From the NCBI GenBank assembly GCA_947311845.1, contig CAMZMU010000071.1:18788181-18852180 (forward strand): a stretch of DNA of 64,000 bases, read 5' to 3'. The translations under genes were made by a program, and so were the position numbers. Under the pieces are notes generated by a model. It was not told the DNA's origin. It was given only the letters and a program-made list of their open reading frames with translations, and did no database searches. The DNA is from Poa pratensis (Eukaryota; Streptophyta; Magnoliopsida; Poales; Poaceae). This document shows, one piece after another, positions 10,867 to 23,017 of this stretch. Within the stretch, counting starts at the first letter, position 1; every line of letters begins with the position of its first letter.

Positions 10867-12136
10867 GGGCAGTGCTACGCGTCCTCCGGAGGATCGAAGC
10901 GCGTGATCCTCCGGTTCCCGAACCATCCGATTCGAGGCTGTTTAGCCGTTCGATGCCCTTCTCTTCCACGCGTTCTTCGCCCCTGACACATCCCAAAACT
11001 GACGCAAAAACATCCCCGCATGCAGCTCCTCACGCATGGTGGTGGGTCGGCGCGGACCCGCTGGGTGCTCATCCCGGCCGAGAGGTGTGACCGCCGCCGC
11101 CGGCGAGGAAGCTCCTTGGAGCGGAGGCATTGGCTTGCAGCAGCACGTCCCCCAACCCCTAACCCATGCCCCCAGCCCGTCTCCATAGGTTCTCAACAAG
11201 CTGCACGTCGGCTCCTCCGTGAGCCATGGCCGCTGATCGAAGCACCGCAGCCCTACTTCGGGAGCGCCACCGAGCTCCTTTGGGACCACCGCCGCCCTCC
11301 CATGGAGCATCGTCGAGCTCTTACGGCAGCAAGGTGCCCTTCCATGGGGAGCATGGCCGAGCTCCTACGGCAGCACCGCCGCCCTCCCATGGAGCATCGT
11401 CGAGCTCCTACGGCAGCAAGGCGCCCTTCCATGGGGAGCATCGCCGAGCTCCTACGGCAGCACCGCCGCCCTCCCATAGGAGCACCGCCGCCCTCCCATG
11501 GGAGCATCGTCGAGCTCCTACGGCAGCAAGGCGCCCTTCCATGGGGAGCATCGCCGAGCTCCTACGGTAGCACTGCCGCCCTCCCAAAAGGAGCATCGTC
11601 GAGCTCCTTCGGCAGCACCGCCGCCCTCCCATAGGAGCACCGCCGCCCTTCCATGGGAGCATCGTCGAGCTCCTACGGCAGCAAGGCGCCCTTCCATTGG
11701 GAGCATCGCCGAGTTCCTACGGCAGCACTGCAGTCCTCCCACGGGAGCACCGGCGAGCTCCTTCGGCAGCACCTCCGCCTTCCCATGGGGGAGATGGCGC
11801 GGGGCAGGGTGGGTGGGGAGGCAGCAAGCAGCGGCAGAGGAGGGGGAGGCAGCGGCCTACGGCGTTGTGACCAGCGGCGGAGAGAGGAGAATGGTGAGCT
11901 CGTGCCCGCCGGCAGGAGAGGATTGAGGACCTGCAGCTCACCGGCTGGGAGAGGAGGTGTGGGCTCGATGGGGAATTTTGGGGAGAGAAAACGAGTGGAG
12001 GAGAAGGCTTAGCGAAGGGATAAGGTAAGAGGGTGGGATCCATGGTTTGGACACGTTCGGGAGTCTGGACGCGTGTCGCGCAACTAATCCGGAGGACGCG
12101 AAACGCGTATCCTCCGGGGGAAAGGAAGCGTTTCCC
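10867..12136. mobile_element. Mutator-type non-autonomous element
   Basis: A 9-bp direct repeat, TTTACTATA, flanks the element exactly (10858-10866 and 12137-12145), as expected for Mutator-like transposons. The ends are imperfect inverted repeats rich in GCGTCCTCCGGA (10878 onward) and its complement (12090-12115). No transposase is present. The GC-rich interior holds a minisatellite and could include a captured gene fragment, but I do not recognise one. The element is repeated at 23653-24918. Confidence 0.8.
11276..11790 (+). repeat. GC-rich minisatellite in the Mutator element
   Basis: Units built from GAGCATCGTCGAGCTCCTAC and GGCAGCAAGGCGCCCTTCCA alternate with CCGCCGCCCTCCCAT variants, about eight to ten imperfect times. 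The array gives long open frames in several phases on both strands. These are an artefact of the repeat and not genes. Confidence 0.85.
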
Positions 12137-12145
12137 TTTACTATA

Positions 12146-12297
12146 TGACCTTACGGGGCCGCTTGGAATGTCATCGCACGAATTTTGCCAAAACAATTCG
12201 TTTGGGAAACAGGCTGCGTATCCAAGAAGAAGAGGTCAATTAAGCTGCGGTGCAGCTCCTAGCTTAAAGCCTCAAAACTTGGAACACGGAGACGGAC
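12146..12297 (+). other. Original upstream flank of the methylesterase
   Basis: This short stretch between the Mutator element and the LTR element continues, across the LTR insertion, into the methylesterase leader at 18387. It therefore probably contains what is left of the proximal promoter. No TATA box was identified. Confidence 0.4.
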
Positions 12298-12302
12298 GGA
12301 GC

Positions 12303-13553
12303 TGATGGCTACGTGTTGGTGAACCCCAAGAGGAAGGTTATGATGTAGACAGCAGAAGTTTTCCCTTGAGAAATCTACCCAAGGTTATCAATCCAGTAGG
12401 ACTTGACGATTTATCGGAAGGTTGTTGATGTTGACTCCCCCTGGCGCTAGGGAGCTTGCATCAACGTGGAATCTGCACAGACACAAACCAGAACTTTGTC
12501 CAACACGAAACAGAGAGGTTGTCAATCTCTCCGGTCTTGCAGAAACAAAGAGTTAAACGTATGGTGTGGAAAACAGCAGGAAAAACAGAAAGTAACAGGA
12601 AACAGATGATTGCAGCAGGTTGTGTAAACAGTATGAGGAAATTGGACCAGGATCCACAGTTCACTAGCGGTGTCTCTCTCAGAACAGATAACTAGCATGT
12701 TGGGTAAACAAATTACAGCTGGGCAATTGACAAATAGAGAGGGCATAACAATGCAATACATGCCAAGATGTCTACAATGAAATCTAGTTGGGCATTACAA
12801 CAAAGTACATAGACCGTTATTCCAACAGCATCTATGACTAAATAATCCACCTTCAAGGCAGCATCCGCATCCCATTCAGTATTAAGTTGCTAACAACAGA
12901 TTATTGCATGAAGTAAAGTGTGTAATGTAATCAATACAAGTGCCCTTGGACACTGCACCAATGTTTTATCCCTAGTAGCAACAGCACATCTACCATCTTA
13001 GACCTTTCTGTCACTGATCCAGATATCTAGAGACTGAACCCACTATCGAGCATAAATACCCCCTCTTGGAGTCACAAGCATCTACTTGGCCAAAGCATCT
13101 ACTAGCAACGGAGAGCATGCAAGATCAAGAGCACATAGATAAACAAATTGAATAAACATGGTATCAATATTTATCGGATCCCAGCAAACACAACATCTAG
13201 CATTACAATAAGATGATCTTGATCATGTTAGGCAGCTCACAAGATCTAAACATGGAGGCACAAGGTAGAGAGACAACCATCTAGCTACTGCTATGGACCC
13301 GTAGTCCAGTGGTGGACTACTCACGCATCACTCCGGAGGCAGGCATGGTGATGTAGAGCCCTCCGGTGATGATCTCCCCTCCGGCAGGGTGCCGGGAAGA
13401 GCTTCAGAACTCCTCCGATCTGAGATTGACGATGACGGCCGCGACGAAACTTTTCGTGGAATATGATCGACCGTAATAGGGTTTTCGCGTCGCGGAGAAT
13501 ATATAGGCGAAGAGGCGGCGTCGGTGGCCGAGGGGGGCCACCACGCCATAGGG
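12303..13553 (-). mobile_element. 3' LTR, truncated
   Basis: It matches 16816-18057 almost base for base up to CCACGCCATAGGG and then stops matching. The outer U3 part of about 330 bp and the adjoining polypurine tract are missing, as after an internal deletion. Confidence 0.85.
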
Positions 13554-15587
13554 TGCCATGAAGGACGTTATTTCTACCAGCAGGCAGATCATCCCTCTTC
13601 TCTTTTGTTTACACACTTGTGAACATTGCTTGACTGACGAATCAGGGGCAAAAAGATGTGAAGAGAATTGTTTGGTTAAAGTTGTAATTAATTGGGACTG
13701 GGCACCCCGTTGCCAGCTCTTTTTGCAAAATTATTGGATAAGCGGATGTATATGCCACTAGTCCAGGTGTGTAAAATTTGATCAACCAGGAAATAAAGAC
13801 CACCTATCTACGTCCTTATGAGCTTTTCAAGTAGTGACACAAAAAGGAAATGTAACAGTTTTGAGTAGTTAGTAGATAGCACATGAAGAAATTTACTTGG
13901 AATGGTGAAAACACCACATAATAGGTAGGTATGGTGGACACAGGTGGCATGGATTTGGCTCAAGGTTTTGGATGTACAAGAAGCATTCCCTCTTAGTACA
14001 GAGTTTAGGCTAGCAAGGTTATTATAAGCAAACATCATTATCAACTGGAATAGCAAGAGTGTACATAAAACACAAGGTTTGACGAACCATAGACTCCCAC
14101 TGTCTTCCTTGTTAACACATAGCCTTCATCCAAAAATTATCTAGACTACTATGGACTTCCAATTATGCAACAGATTATTATAGCAGAAAATCCTTATAGT
14201 AGTTCTTCATTAATAGCCATTACTTACATGATGCACAAGCTTAAACATTAATTACTTGACAGCTCAAAACAATTGGCAAGCATCAAATTACTCAAGACAA
14301 CGATCTAAAAAGATTCATGTAAGCATTTTATACCACTACCACATGCATAGCATTTTTCTGGTCCAACCAAACACCAATCAACTTATTTGACAACTCTCCA
14401 AACAGATATAAGTGAAGCAAGAGAGTACTTTCTTCAAAAGAAACTGAAAGCTCTAACAAGAGATACATGAAAAACTGAGAGCTAACAGCAATAACAGCAA
14501 CTAGACAGGAATACTCAACAAGTATAAGTGAAGCACAAGAGTATTCTAATGAAAAAGTGGAGCGTGTCTCTCTCCCAAACATGAATACTAGGATCCAACA
14601 AGTATAGCACAGCAAACAAAACAAAACAAACTGAAAACAAAAACACACTGACGCTCCAAGGAAGAGTACACTAGCATGAAGCAATAAAAATATAGCACCA
14701 TTAGAGATGACCTGATAATTTGTAGATGAAGAAGGGGATGCCTTGGGCATCCCCAAGCTTAGATGCTTGAGTCTTCTTGAAATATGCTGGGGAGGTAAGC
14801 CTCCCCAAGCTTAAGCTCTTCACTCTTCTTGATCATGTAATATCATTCTCCTCTATCAACACTTGAAAACTTCCTTCACACCAAAACTTAACAGCTTTTC
14901 TCATTAGCAGGTTAGTGCACTAAAAGATAATACTTCAAAGTTCTAGCAAAGACAAAACTCACAAGCCAACTATTTTAAACATTAGCCACTGTTACTAGGC
15001 TCAAGTGGGCACTTTTACACGAAAAGAAACCACTTAAAAACTTGTAAAAGAGAGAATGCAAAATAAAAGACAGAATCTGTCAAACCAGAACAGTCTGTAA
15101 TGACGAATTTTTTCGAGGCACTTACGATGCTCAGATGAAAACTTTTGAAATAATGAAAGTTGCGTAACATCATCAGGAACATGCACAAAAAGTTTCAGCA
15201 TTTTTCGATTTTTTCTGATTTTCTACTGAATTAAACGGTGACGAACAGCAATCTGTCCAATGCAGTCCCGAAAATAAATACCAACTTTGCATTAGTAACT
15301 CTCCTTGGCACAACAAAACAGCAAATAAAAGATACAAAGGAGTTGCTACAGAGGTAAACAAGCATCCTTGACTAATACTGAAAATAAAATATAATGGGTT
15401 GCCTCCCAAAAGCGCTTTCTTTTAATGCCTTTTAGCTAGGCTAGAAGATTTTAATGATGCTCTCATAAGAATAAGAGTTGAAAAACAAAAGAGAGCATCA
15501 AGAGGCAAATATCAAACACATTTAAGTCTAACCCACTTCTATGCAAAGGAATCTTGTAACAAAATAAATTATTGAAGCATAAAGCAA

Positions 15588-16797
15588 CTAGCATAGAAAG
15601 ATGAAACAAATATACTTCAAAACTTTCAACATAAAGAGAGGTGTTTTAGTGACTTGAAAACTTTTACAACCATATTTTCCTCTCTCATAATAACTTTCAG
15701 TAGCATCATGAACAAACTCAACAATATAACTATCACATAAAGCATGCTTTTCATGATCTACAAACACATAATTTTTATTAAGCTCTAAAACAGTGGGGTT
15801 ATAAACCCACTTTTGACAATAGTAGTATAATAATATCATTAGCCAATATAGGACCATCATCAAGAGCATTATCATATATAACATTAGGGAGCACATTTTT
15901 ACTTTCTGCAATTTCCTTTTCTTGAGTCAAGGAGATGTTTTTCAAATTTATCAAAAGAGATATTTCAATAGAATCATGACATTCAACATATAGCATTTTT
16001 CCTCCTTAGTGGCATGGAGGGTAATCATATAATGTAAGAGTTAAAGAGTTACTATCATTAGAAGGTAGATCCTCCTTTTGTCTTCACTCTCTCCTCTTTT
16101 TCATCCAATGAGATCAGTTTTAGCAATTTCTTCTCCCATAGGTCCTGAAAAGAAGCAAGTTGTTCTGGAGAATAAGTTTTCTCAAGAAATTAGTGATATA
16201 AGGATTGTCATTATAATATTCAAGGCAATAACCAAGTATAGCAAATTCTCAGTTTATAAGGAGCATCATCATTTGAATATAACCAGCAATTTCATAAGCA
16301 CCCTTAAAAACAAAAATTCTTCATTGCTCAAGATTACCAAAGTCATATTTCCTTTAGCATAAGCAGCCAAGTTTCATTATCATTATAATCACATTGGAAA
16401 GGGAGGTGTTTATGCCTTCTACAACAAAAGATTCATTAAAGCAGTAGGATTCATCATAAGTAGAGCACAAGTTTTTAGCAAAATAATTCAATCTACTTAT
16501 TTGTTCCCATAAATATTTCCCTTTTTGAGACAAGCGGTATTCCTTATAGTAATTATGTTGTTCCTCCGCGAACCCACTTAGCCAATAAGATTTTGTTTCA
16601 AACAGAGAAGACATTGATAGCAAGTAAATAACTAGACATAATAACAAACCGAAATAAACTAGATGCAAGAAACTAATTTTTTTTGGGTTTTTGATTTTTA
16701 ACAGCAAGCAAAACAAAACTAAAACAAGACAAAAAACAAAGTAAAGAGATTGGAACTGAGAGACTCCCCTTTCCAATAGCCTCCAAGTCCCCGGCAA
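15588..16797 (-). pseudogene. Decayed ORF of the LTR element
   Basis: Minus-strand fragments include NYVFVDHEKHALCDSYIVEF followed by HDATESYYERGKYG, and upstream YYKEYRLSQKGKYLWEQISR. From memory these recur in non-autonomous Triticeae gypsy elements, and their function is unknown to me. In copy B (28239-29278) the frames are longer, with an acidic Ser/Glu-rich stretch near 28800-28950, showing that copy A has lost scattered bases here. Confidence 0.5.
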
Positions 16798-16805
16798 CGG
16801 CGCCA
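16788..16805 (-). promoter_or_regulatory. Primer binding site, tRNA-Asp type
   Basis: The minus strand reads TGGCGCCGTTGCCGGGGA, 10 nt from the 5' LTR. It is exactly complementary to the 3' end of tRNA-Asp including CCA. The tRNA-Asp gene at 60932-61003 in this window supplies the same 15 encoded bases. Confidence 0.9.
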
Positions 16806-16815
16806 GAAAACAGCT

Positions 16816-18386
16816 TGATGGCTACGTGTTGGTGAACCCCAAGAGGAAGGTTATGATGTAGACAGCAGAAGTTTTCCCTTGAGAAATCTACCCAAGGTTA
16901 TCAATCCAGTAGGACTTGACGATCTATCGGAAGGTTGTTGATGTTGACTCCCCCTGGCGCTAGGGAGCTTGCACCAACGTGGAATCTGCACAGACACAAA
17001 CCAGAACTTTGCCCAACACGAAACAGAGAGGTTGTCAATCTCTCCGGTCTTGCAGAAACAAAGAGTTAAACGTATGGTGTGGAAAACAGCAGGAAAAACA
17101 GCAAGTAACAGGAAACAGATGATTGCAGCAGGTTGTGTAAACAGTATGAGGAAATTGGACCAGGGTCCACAGTTCACTAGTGGTGTCTCTCTCAGAACAG
17201 ATAACTAGCATGTTGGGTAAACAAATTACAGCTGGGCAATTGACAAATAGAGAGGGCATAACAATGCAATACATGCCAAGATGTCTACTATGAAATCTAG
17301 TTGGGCATTACAACAAAGTACATAGACCGTTATTCCAACCGCATCTATGCCTAAATAATCCACCTTCAAGGCAGCATCCGCATCCATTCAGTATTAAGTT
17401 GCTAACAACAGATTATTGCATGAAGTAAAGTGTGTAATGTAATCAATACAAGTGCCCTTGGACACTGCACCAATGTTTTATCCCTAGTAGCAACAGCACA
17501 TCTACCATCTTAGACCTTTCTGTCACTGATCCAGATATCTAGAGACTGAACCCACTATCGAGCATAAATACCCCCTCTTGGAGTCACAAGCATCTACTTG
17601 GCCAAAGCATCTACTAGCAACGGAGAGCATGCAAGATCAAGAGCACATAGATAAACAACTTGAATAAACATGGTATCAATATTCATCGGATCCCAGCAAA
17701 CACAACATCTAGCATTACAATAAGATGATCTTGATCATGTTAGGCAGCTCACAAGATCTAAACATGGAGGCACAAGGTAGAGAGACAACCATCTAGCTAC
17801 TGCTATGGACCCGTAGTCCAGGGGTGGACTACTCACGCATCACTCCGGAGGCAGGCATGGTGATGTAGAGCCCTCCGGTGATGATCTCCCCTCCGGCAGG
17901 GTGCCGGGAAGAGCTTCAGAACTCCTCCGATCTGAGATTGACGATGACGGCCGCGACGGAACTTTTCGTGGAATATGATCGACCGTAATAGGGTTTTCGC
18001 GTCGCGGAGAATATATAGGCGAAGAGGCGGCGTCGGTGGCCGAGGGGGGCCACCACGCCATAGGGGGGCGCGGGCCCACCCTGGGCCGCGCCCTAGTGTG
18101 GCGTGGCCCCCTGGTGGGTCTGCTCCGACTCCCCTTTGGACTCCGTGATCTCCTCGTGATATTATTGACGATGTCTTTTGTTTCGTCCAATTCCGAGAAT
18201 ATTTCCTTAATAGATTTTCTGAAACCAAAAACAGCAGAAAACAGGGAACTGGCACTGTGGCATCTTGTTAATAGGTTAGTCCCAGAAAATGCATAAAAAT
18301 GATATAAAGTGTAACCAAAACATGTAGCAATTGATATAATAACAGCATGGAACATCAAAAATTATAGATACATTTGAGACGTATCA
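16816..18386 (-). mobile_element. 5' LTR of the reverse element
   Basis: This complete 1571-bp LTR has TG...CA ends. Its U3 start (at 18386, reading leftwards) shares TGATACGTCTC and long stretches such as CTGGGACTAACCTATTAAC with the LTR at 31-1613. Confidence 0.9.
18010..18018 (-). promoter_or_regulatory. TATA box of the 5' LTR
   Basis: CTATATATT on the minus strand is followed by GCGACGCGAAAACCCTATTA, the same arrangement as at 394-402. Transcription from it would run leftwards, away from the methylesterase. Confidence 0.55.
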
Positions 18387-18428
18387 GGAGCTCACAACAA
18401 GAAGCAACAGAACACAGCAGCTCGTGCA

Positions 18429-18565
18429 ATGGAAGCATCCATGGAGGCCGCAGCTCGTGGCAGCGGAGCCAAGCACATCATCCTCGTCCACGGCGGGTGC
18501 CACGGAGGCTGGGCCTGGTACAAGGTGGCGTCCCGGCTGCGAGCGTCGGGGGCGGCGGCGGGGCT
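18429..18565 (+). CDS. Methylesterase exon 1, first part
   Basis: Codes for [20 protein letters not shown] and on to [11 protein letters not shown], 45 codons plus two bases. It ends at the GCT target duplication (18563-18565). A second Met at codon 5 is an alternative start. The leader is 18387-18428. Confidence 0.9.
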
Positions 18566-18846
18566 CACTACCACAGAAAGGCCTTTCTGTGGCGCACCTT
18601 TTTTGCTTTCTGTGGCGCACCTGGAGGATTTCTGGGTGCGCCACAGAATTCTCGCCACAAAAATTATTTCTGTGGCGCACCCAGGGAGTGCGCCACAGAA
18701 AGTTCAACTTTCTGTGGCGCACGCAGCAGCGGTGCGCCACAGAAAGAGGTCGGCAGCACCCTATACAGAGGAATTCTGTGGCGCACTGTTCCTTCGTGCG
18801 CCACAGAAAGTGGTGCGCCAAAAAAAAAAAGCGTGCGCCACAGAAA
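18566..18846. repeat. CACTA 1 left subterminal array
   Basis: Inverted pairs of TTTCTGTGGCGCA and TGCGCCACAGAAA stand at irregular spacing. In CACTA elements such arrays are binding sites for the element's own DNA-binding protein. It is followed to about 18950 by a short stretch of ATACAGGTATATACAGG-like repeats. Confidence 0.85.
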
Positions 18847-19432
18847 TATGAAACAGAAATACCGGTATTTTTTCATTTTGCTGTACAAATACAGGTATAT
18901 ACAGGATTTATACAGGTTTATACAGAAATACAGGTATATTTGACAGGTATATAAAAGACAAACACATTAATCAATATGTCATCACACATATTACTTAGTG
19001 CCCGATCGAGATACATATATACACATAGTCACAAAAGTGCCGAATGTTTCATCATTTCACACTACACATTACAAATCAAGTGTTCGCCGCCTAACTATGA
19101 TCAAATGTAGTACACATCGGCGATGATGGTGAGCAAGAGCGCGCGGGAGCATGCATGATCATGGAGTCCTCTTCTTGAGCGGCGCCGGGAACGGTTGATA
19201 GCCTTCTTTCGTCTTCCACTCCCTGGTGTCATTCTGTGCCTCTAGTCGTTCTTCGATATCCCTCTGACACAACCCTGAAGATGGATTGGGATATATATTG
19301 GTTAGTGATATAAATAGAGTATAATTTATTCATCTAAGTAGAGAGGCAAGACAATCAATCAATTGTCATGGTTGGAAATCATATGGCTATCCTATTTGGG
19401 TTTCATAGCATAGCATATATAAATATATAACC

Positions 19433-22400
19433 CTACACATGCACTTCTATAATACCTCTGGGGTAGTGGTAGGACCCTGATTTGTGAATGACATCGTCGA
19501 GGATGATCGTTGACAACTGCAGCCGGATGCGATGGAAGTCTGTTCTGTAATCAGCATCGGTGAGAGAATCCGCCATTTTGGTGTATTCTGCGAGACCAGA
19601 TGGAATCTTCATTTTCTCGAAATCCCGGACAATCGCTTTAAGGTGATGGAGGGCGTAGTAGGCCTCCTTCACGCTGCCATCCAGTTGCTTGATGCAATGG
19701 AAGCCGGTCCCATGCTGGAACTTGTGTGTGTTTTCGTCCGTGAAGAATTCCGACTTCTTATGGAAGGGGCCGCCCTTTTGGCATAGGCCTCGAGAGCGTC
19801 ATCGAGAACACCCTTTATTCTGGTGTATCGTCTCGGCGTGGATTTATTCCCCGAGTCCAAATAAGTGGCAATGGACCACCTCGGGGATACGTAGATGAGT
19901 GCGCAGTACTTGTCCCTGCTCAACACAATTGAAACGGAATGTTGGACAAAGGATCAGCGATGGAAGAAATGTACAAGAAGGCATAAGATCCGACGGTGGC
20001 GAGCGGATGTGTACTTACTCGAAAAAGAAAGGCAGAAGAAGGGCGTTCTTCCTCTTGTTGGCCAGCATGACCCTTACGAGGTACTCCGTGGCCGTTTCCC
20101 GTGTCTTTGATCCTTCCACTAGATGGCTGTCGCGCATGTAGTAGGGATCCACTATCGCGACGTACGGGGTATCATCTCTCCTGATCTTCATCGCCATATC
20201 GAGCGCATATAGGCGGATCATGTTATAGTCCAGCCGTTGAGTGTGAAAGAGTTTGAAGATGTCCTCGTACGCTATGAAGAACACATCCGCGGGGTCTTCC
20301 TGGACGAAGTCCACCAGCTCGTTTGGCACCTTGACCGCGAACGCCGGGTAACTCGGCTGCTTGTCTTTAAGAAGGAGCTCCTCTAGATGCAAGATAGATT
20401 CCTGCAAGGCAATCATGGGTCCTTCTGCAAGGCGGAGCAAGTCCCCAGACAAGATAGGTTTACCAGCTTCATGAACTCGGGGGAAGCCATCCGCACGGGG
20501 TGGAATCGTGTCTTCAAGACCCCGGATCTTAGGAGCTGGCTGGCTCGCAGAGGTGGAGGATCCTTTTCTCTTCCTGTGCTTCTTGTTCTTCATCTCTGTG
20601 GATTGTGGGGGTGAAGTGAACCCCGCTTTAACAGTTTCTTTCAGTGTGTTAGGGCTGAAAATGTTACCCGGTTGAGCTTGATGATCGCCGGCATCCGGAG
20701 GCGTGTCGGTGAAGGCCAGGCGTTGTGTGCATGAAGTGGGACGAGCAGGTTGACCGCGGTGGTCGCGGAAGGGTTCTTCATCCACAAGAGGCATGTACAT
20801 ACCATCCATGCAGGCGCCAGTGTTGATGTAGTCATCGACGTTGACATCATTCTCCTCCTCCTCATTGTCGTCGTTGCCACCAAGTTGAGGTGCAACGGCT
20901 TTGTCCTAAACATAAACAATAGCACATCCGTTAGTCGGGAAAGTCGGAAAGTCGGGGAATTCGGAAAGTCAGAACTAACCTTGGACGGTTGCGGTGAAGA
21001 TGTTCCCAACAACTGTTTGTGGCGGTTGGTGGCGGCGACGACCGGCGGTAGCTTCCGGCCGGTGGTGGCGGCGAGCGGCGGCAGCTTCCGGCCGGTGGTG
21101 GCGGCGACCGGCGGTAGCTTCTGGGTGGTGGTGGCGGCGACCGGCGGTTCCTTCTGGGTGGTGGCGACGGCTGCTTGTGGCGCCGGTTCATCCGCAACAC
21201 CTTTTTGTGGCCGCCTCGACGGGGGCCGAACGACCTGGGGCCGGGGCCTCGAGGTGGCGCCGCCGGTGCGCCTGACCCCATGAAGAACATCCCCAAGACG
21301 AATCTGGGTCTTCGGCCATTCCATCATCCACTTCCCGCATTCGCCAAGCTTCATGTGTTTCTCGGCTCCCGGAGGTTGCGTGGGGGGGTCGATGTCATGG
21401 AACTCAGGCAGTACCTCGCTCACATTGACTTTCATCACGACCTCGCTCATTCGGGTGTTGTGCATATCGCGGGTCAAAGGTTGTATGATCTTGGCCGTTG
21501 CGACTTCCTTCAACTCGCCGCCGACCCCCACCCTATGCAGGAGTATGCAAGGCATGTCCTGGGAGTCAACACATGTTGGGCACCATGCATGAGATATGGC
21601 AGTCATCAAAGGCATATATAGTCATAGAAGATGTCGCGGACTAACTAATTAGTTACCTTGGTGATGGCGTCGAGCTCGGCTAATGTCGAGACAAGGGCGC
21701 CGGTGCCGGCGGCCGGCCTATCATTCTCCGGCCGCTCGTGCGCATTATCATTATTCTCCGGCCTTGGTGTCTGTTGATCCACGACAGGGAGCACCGGTGG
21801 GGTCACCAGGACCGGCGACACGTTATTGCTGGAGGTGCTGCCGGCGAAGCTGGGCACGTGTATCGGCCCCTGTTGACCTCTCGCGTTCCAGGCAGCTAAC
21901 CCCTCCATCAACCCAGGGGGTAACAACGTCCGGAGCTGCTCGTTCACCTTCTCGGCCACTAGCTTGTCCACCATGGTAGAGTCCACCTTTTCTTTCTCTA
22001 GTGTCTCCAGCTTCTTCCTTAGCTCGAGAACCTCGGCTCTATCTTTAGCCGGCTTCCTCCTCTCCTTTTTCTTGTCGGTGTCCGTGCTGTAGTACTCGAT
22101 GAACTTCATCGACGTACCAAAGCCGGTCACACGGCCAGCTGACGTCGGCGGCTTTGACTTGTCCCTCCCCTTGAAAACGTTCATCGCCCGGTTGAAAGTC
22201 GTGTCCCACGGGCCGGCCTGAGCCTCCTGGGACGACGGGCCGGCCTCAGCCTCAGCCTTCAACTCAGCCTCCTGCGGACAAAGGAAATAAACGTGAACCC
22301 ATGTAGAAATCAACGCAAATGGACTTTGAGATATCCGCGGTAATTAAGTTCCTTACCAGCGTTTTCTCGAAATCCAGCACATCTTTATAGTCGGTAACGA

Positions 22401-23004
22401 ATTCCCCCGTCCCCGGCTTCAGATAGTAGCGGGACCGAACAAAGTTCCTAACTTGCTCGTCCGTGATTTTATGCCACATGTTCTCCTTCCCAAGTCTCGC
22501 AACCTCGGCATCCTCCTTGTCCCAAACGGGCTGTTTTCCTGCGTAACCGCCGCTTCCCAAATGGTGGTTACCTAAGTTCAGTGCCCGCATTTTCTTCCCC
22601 CACTCGGTCCATTTTTCAGCCTCCGGAGATGCCAAGGACAACTTCAATGCCTCGAACTCTTCTATGTCGATGTACGGCTCTTTGGCACTGATCTCTTCCC
22701 AGCTAAGACCCTTTTCAATCTTCGCCTTCACCCGGCCTCTCCAGCTGGTCAAGGCGGTGTTCATCTTCGTGATGGCGAAGTTGTCCACCTTTTTGTTTCC
22801 ATCATCCGGGAAAATGTATCGTTCGTGAAGCTTCTTGAGGAGTTGTGTGCGCAAAGCCTCATTCTCCGCGCTCCTGAGGTCATATGTGTTGATCGACACG
22901 GTTTCCCGGAGGATGCACCCTAGTTGCATGCCGTACCCTTTTGCGATGTTCCTAGGCTCCTGTGGTTGGCCACTTAAGGAGACCTTAGTGAACGTGTCTG
23001 TGAT
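19433..23004 (-). pseudogene. CACTA 1 second gene, copy A
   Basis: En/Spm-family protein with approximate exons 23004-22357, 22271-21657, about 21600-20980, 20905-20016 and 19926-19433, all with plausible GT-AG borders. The first part (KGYGMQLGCILRETVSINTY..., WEEISAKEPYIDIEEFEALK) is the Ptta/En-Spm type seen in plant CACTAs. It is followed by a coiled-coil (about 22000), a repetitive Pro/Thr linker (PPVAATTG units, 21000-21180) and a C-terminal Ulp1-like fold (IVDPYYMRDS, ATYLDSG, HCIKQLDGSV, YYALHHL). The Asp of the protease triad is visible, but the usual Cys in GSxxCG is replaced, so it is probably not catalytic. One base is missing from an A run near 19780 in both copies. The 5' end is cut by the N gap; see 32238-36117. 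Confidence 0.8.
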
Positions 23005-23017
23005 NNNNNNNNNNNNN
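23005..23017. other. Assembly gap of 13 Ns
   Basis: Exactly 13 Ns separate the end of copy A from the start of copy B. To my knowledge this length is the placeholder that optical-map hybrid scaffolding inserts where neighbouring contigs overlap. It fits the redundancy on both sides. Confidence 0.95.

Larger units (their letters stand above)
13554..16815 (-). mobile_element. Interior of the LTR element
   Basis: It holds typical Triticeae internal motifs such as GGATAAGCGGATGTATATGC (13735-13754) and a palindromic GGGGATGCC...GGCATCCCC (about 14734-14755). The minus strand of 15588-16797 keeps broken frames listed separately. No pol domain is present, so movement would need enzymes in trans. 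Confidence 0.75.
12303..18386 (-). mobile_element. Reverse-oriented non-autonomous LTR retrotransposon
   Basis: The outer ends are TGATGGCTACG (12303) and GACGTATCA (18386), flanked by a perfect 5-bp duplication GGAGC (12298-12302 and 18387-18391). Order on the plus strand is a shortened 3' LTR (12303-13553), an interior of about 3.3 kb and a 5' LTR (16816-18386). No reverse transcriptase, integrase or gag is recognisable. I counted about 13 differences over 1.25 kb between the LTRs, roughly 1%, which suggests an insertion within the last half million years at grass LTR rates. It inserted 42 bp before the methylesterase ATG. Confidence 0.9.
10230..23004 (+). repeat. Copy A of a 12.77-kb redundant segment
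   Basis: From CTGCGACAAGGCAACC at 10230 to CTGTGAT at 23004 the sequence is repeated at 23018-35791. Lengths are 12775 and 12774 bp. Copy A keeps longer reading frames in the F-box gene, the methylesterase exon and the CACTA gene, so it is the better representation of the locus, except in the LTR-element interior, where copy B is sometimes better. Confidence 0.95.

Noticed and set aside
11226..11926. Long open frames in the Mutator element and its copy
   Set aside because: They exist in several phases on both strands because of the GC-rich repeat, with no family likeness.
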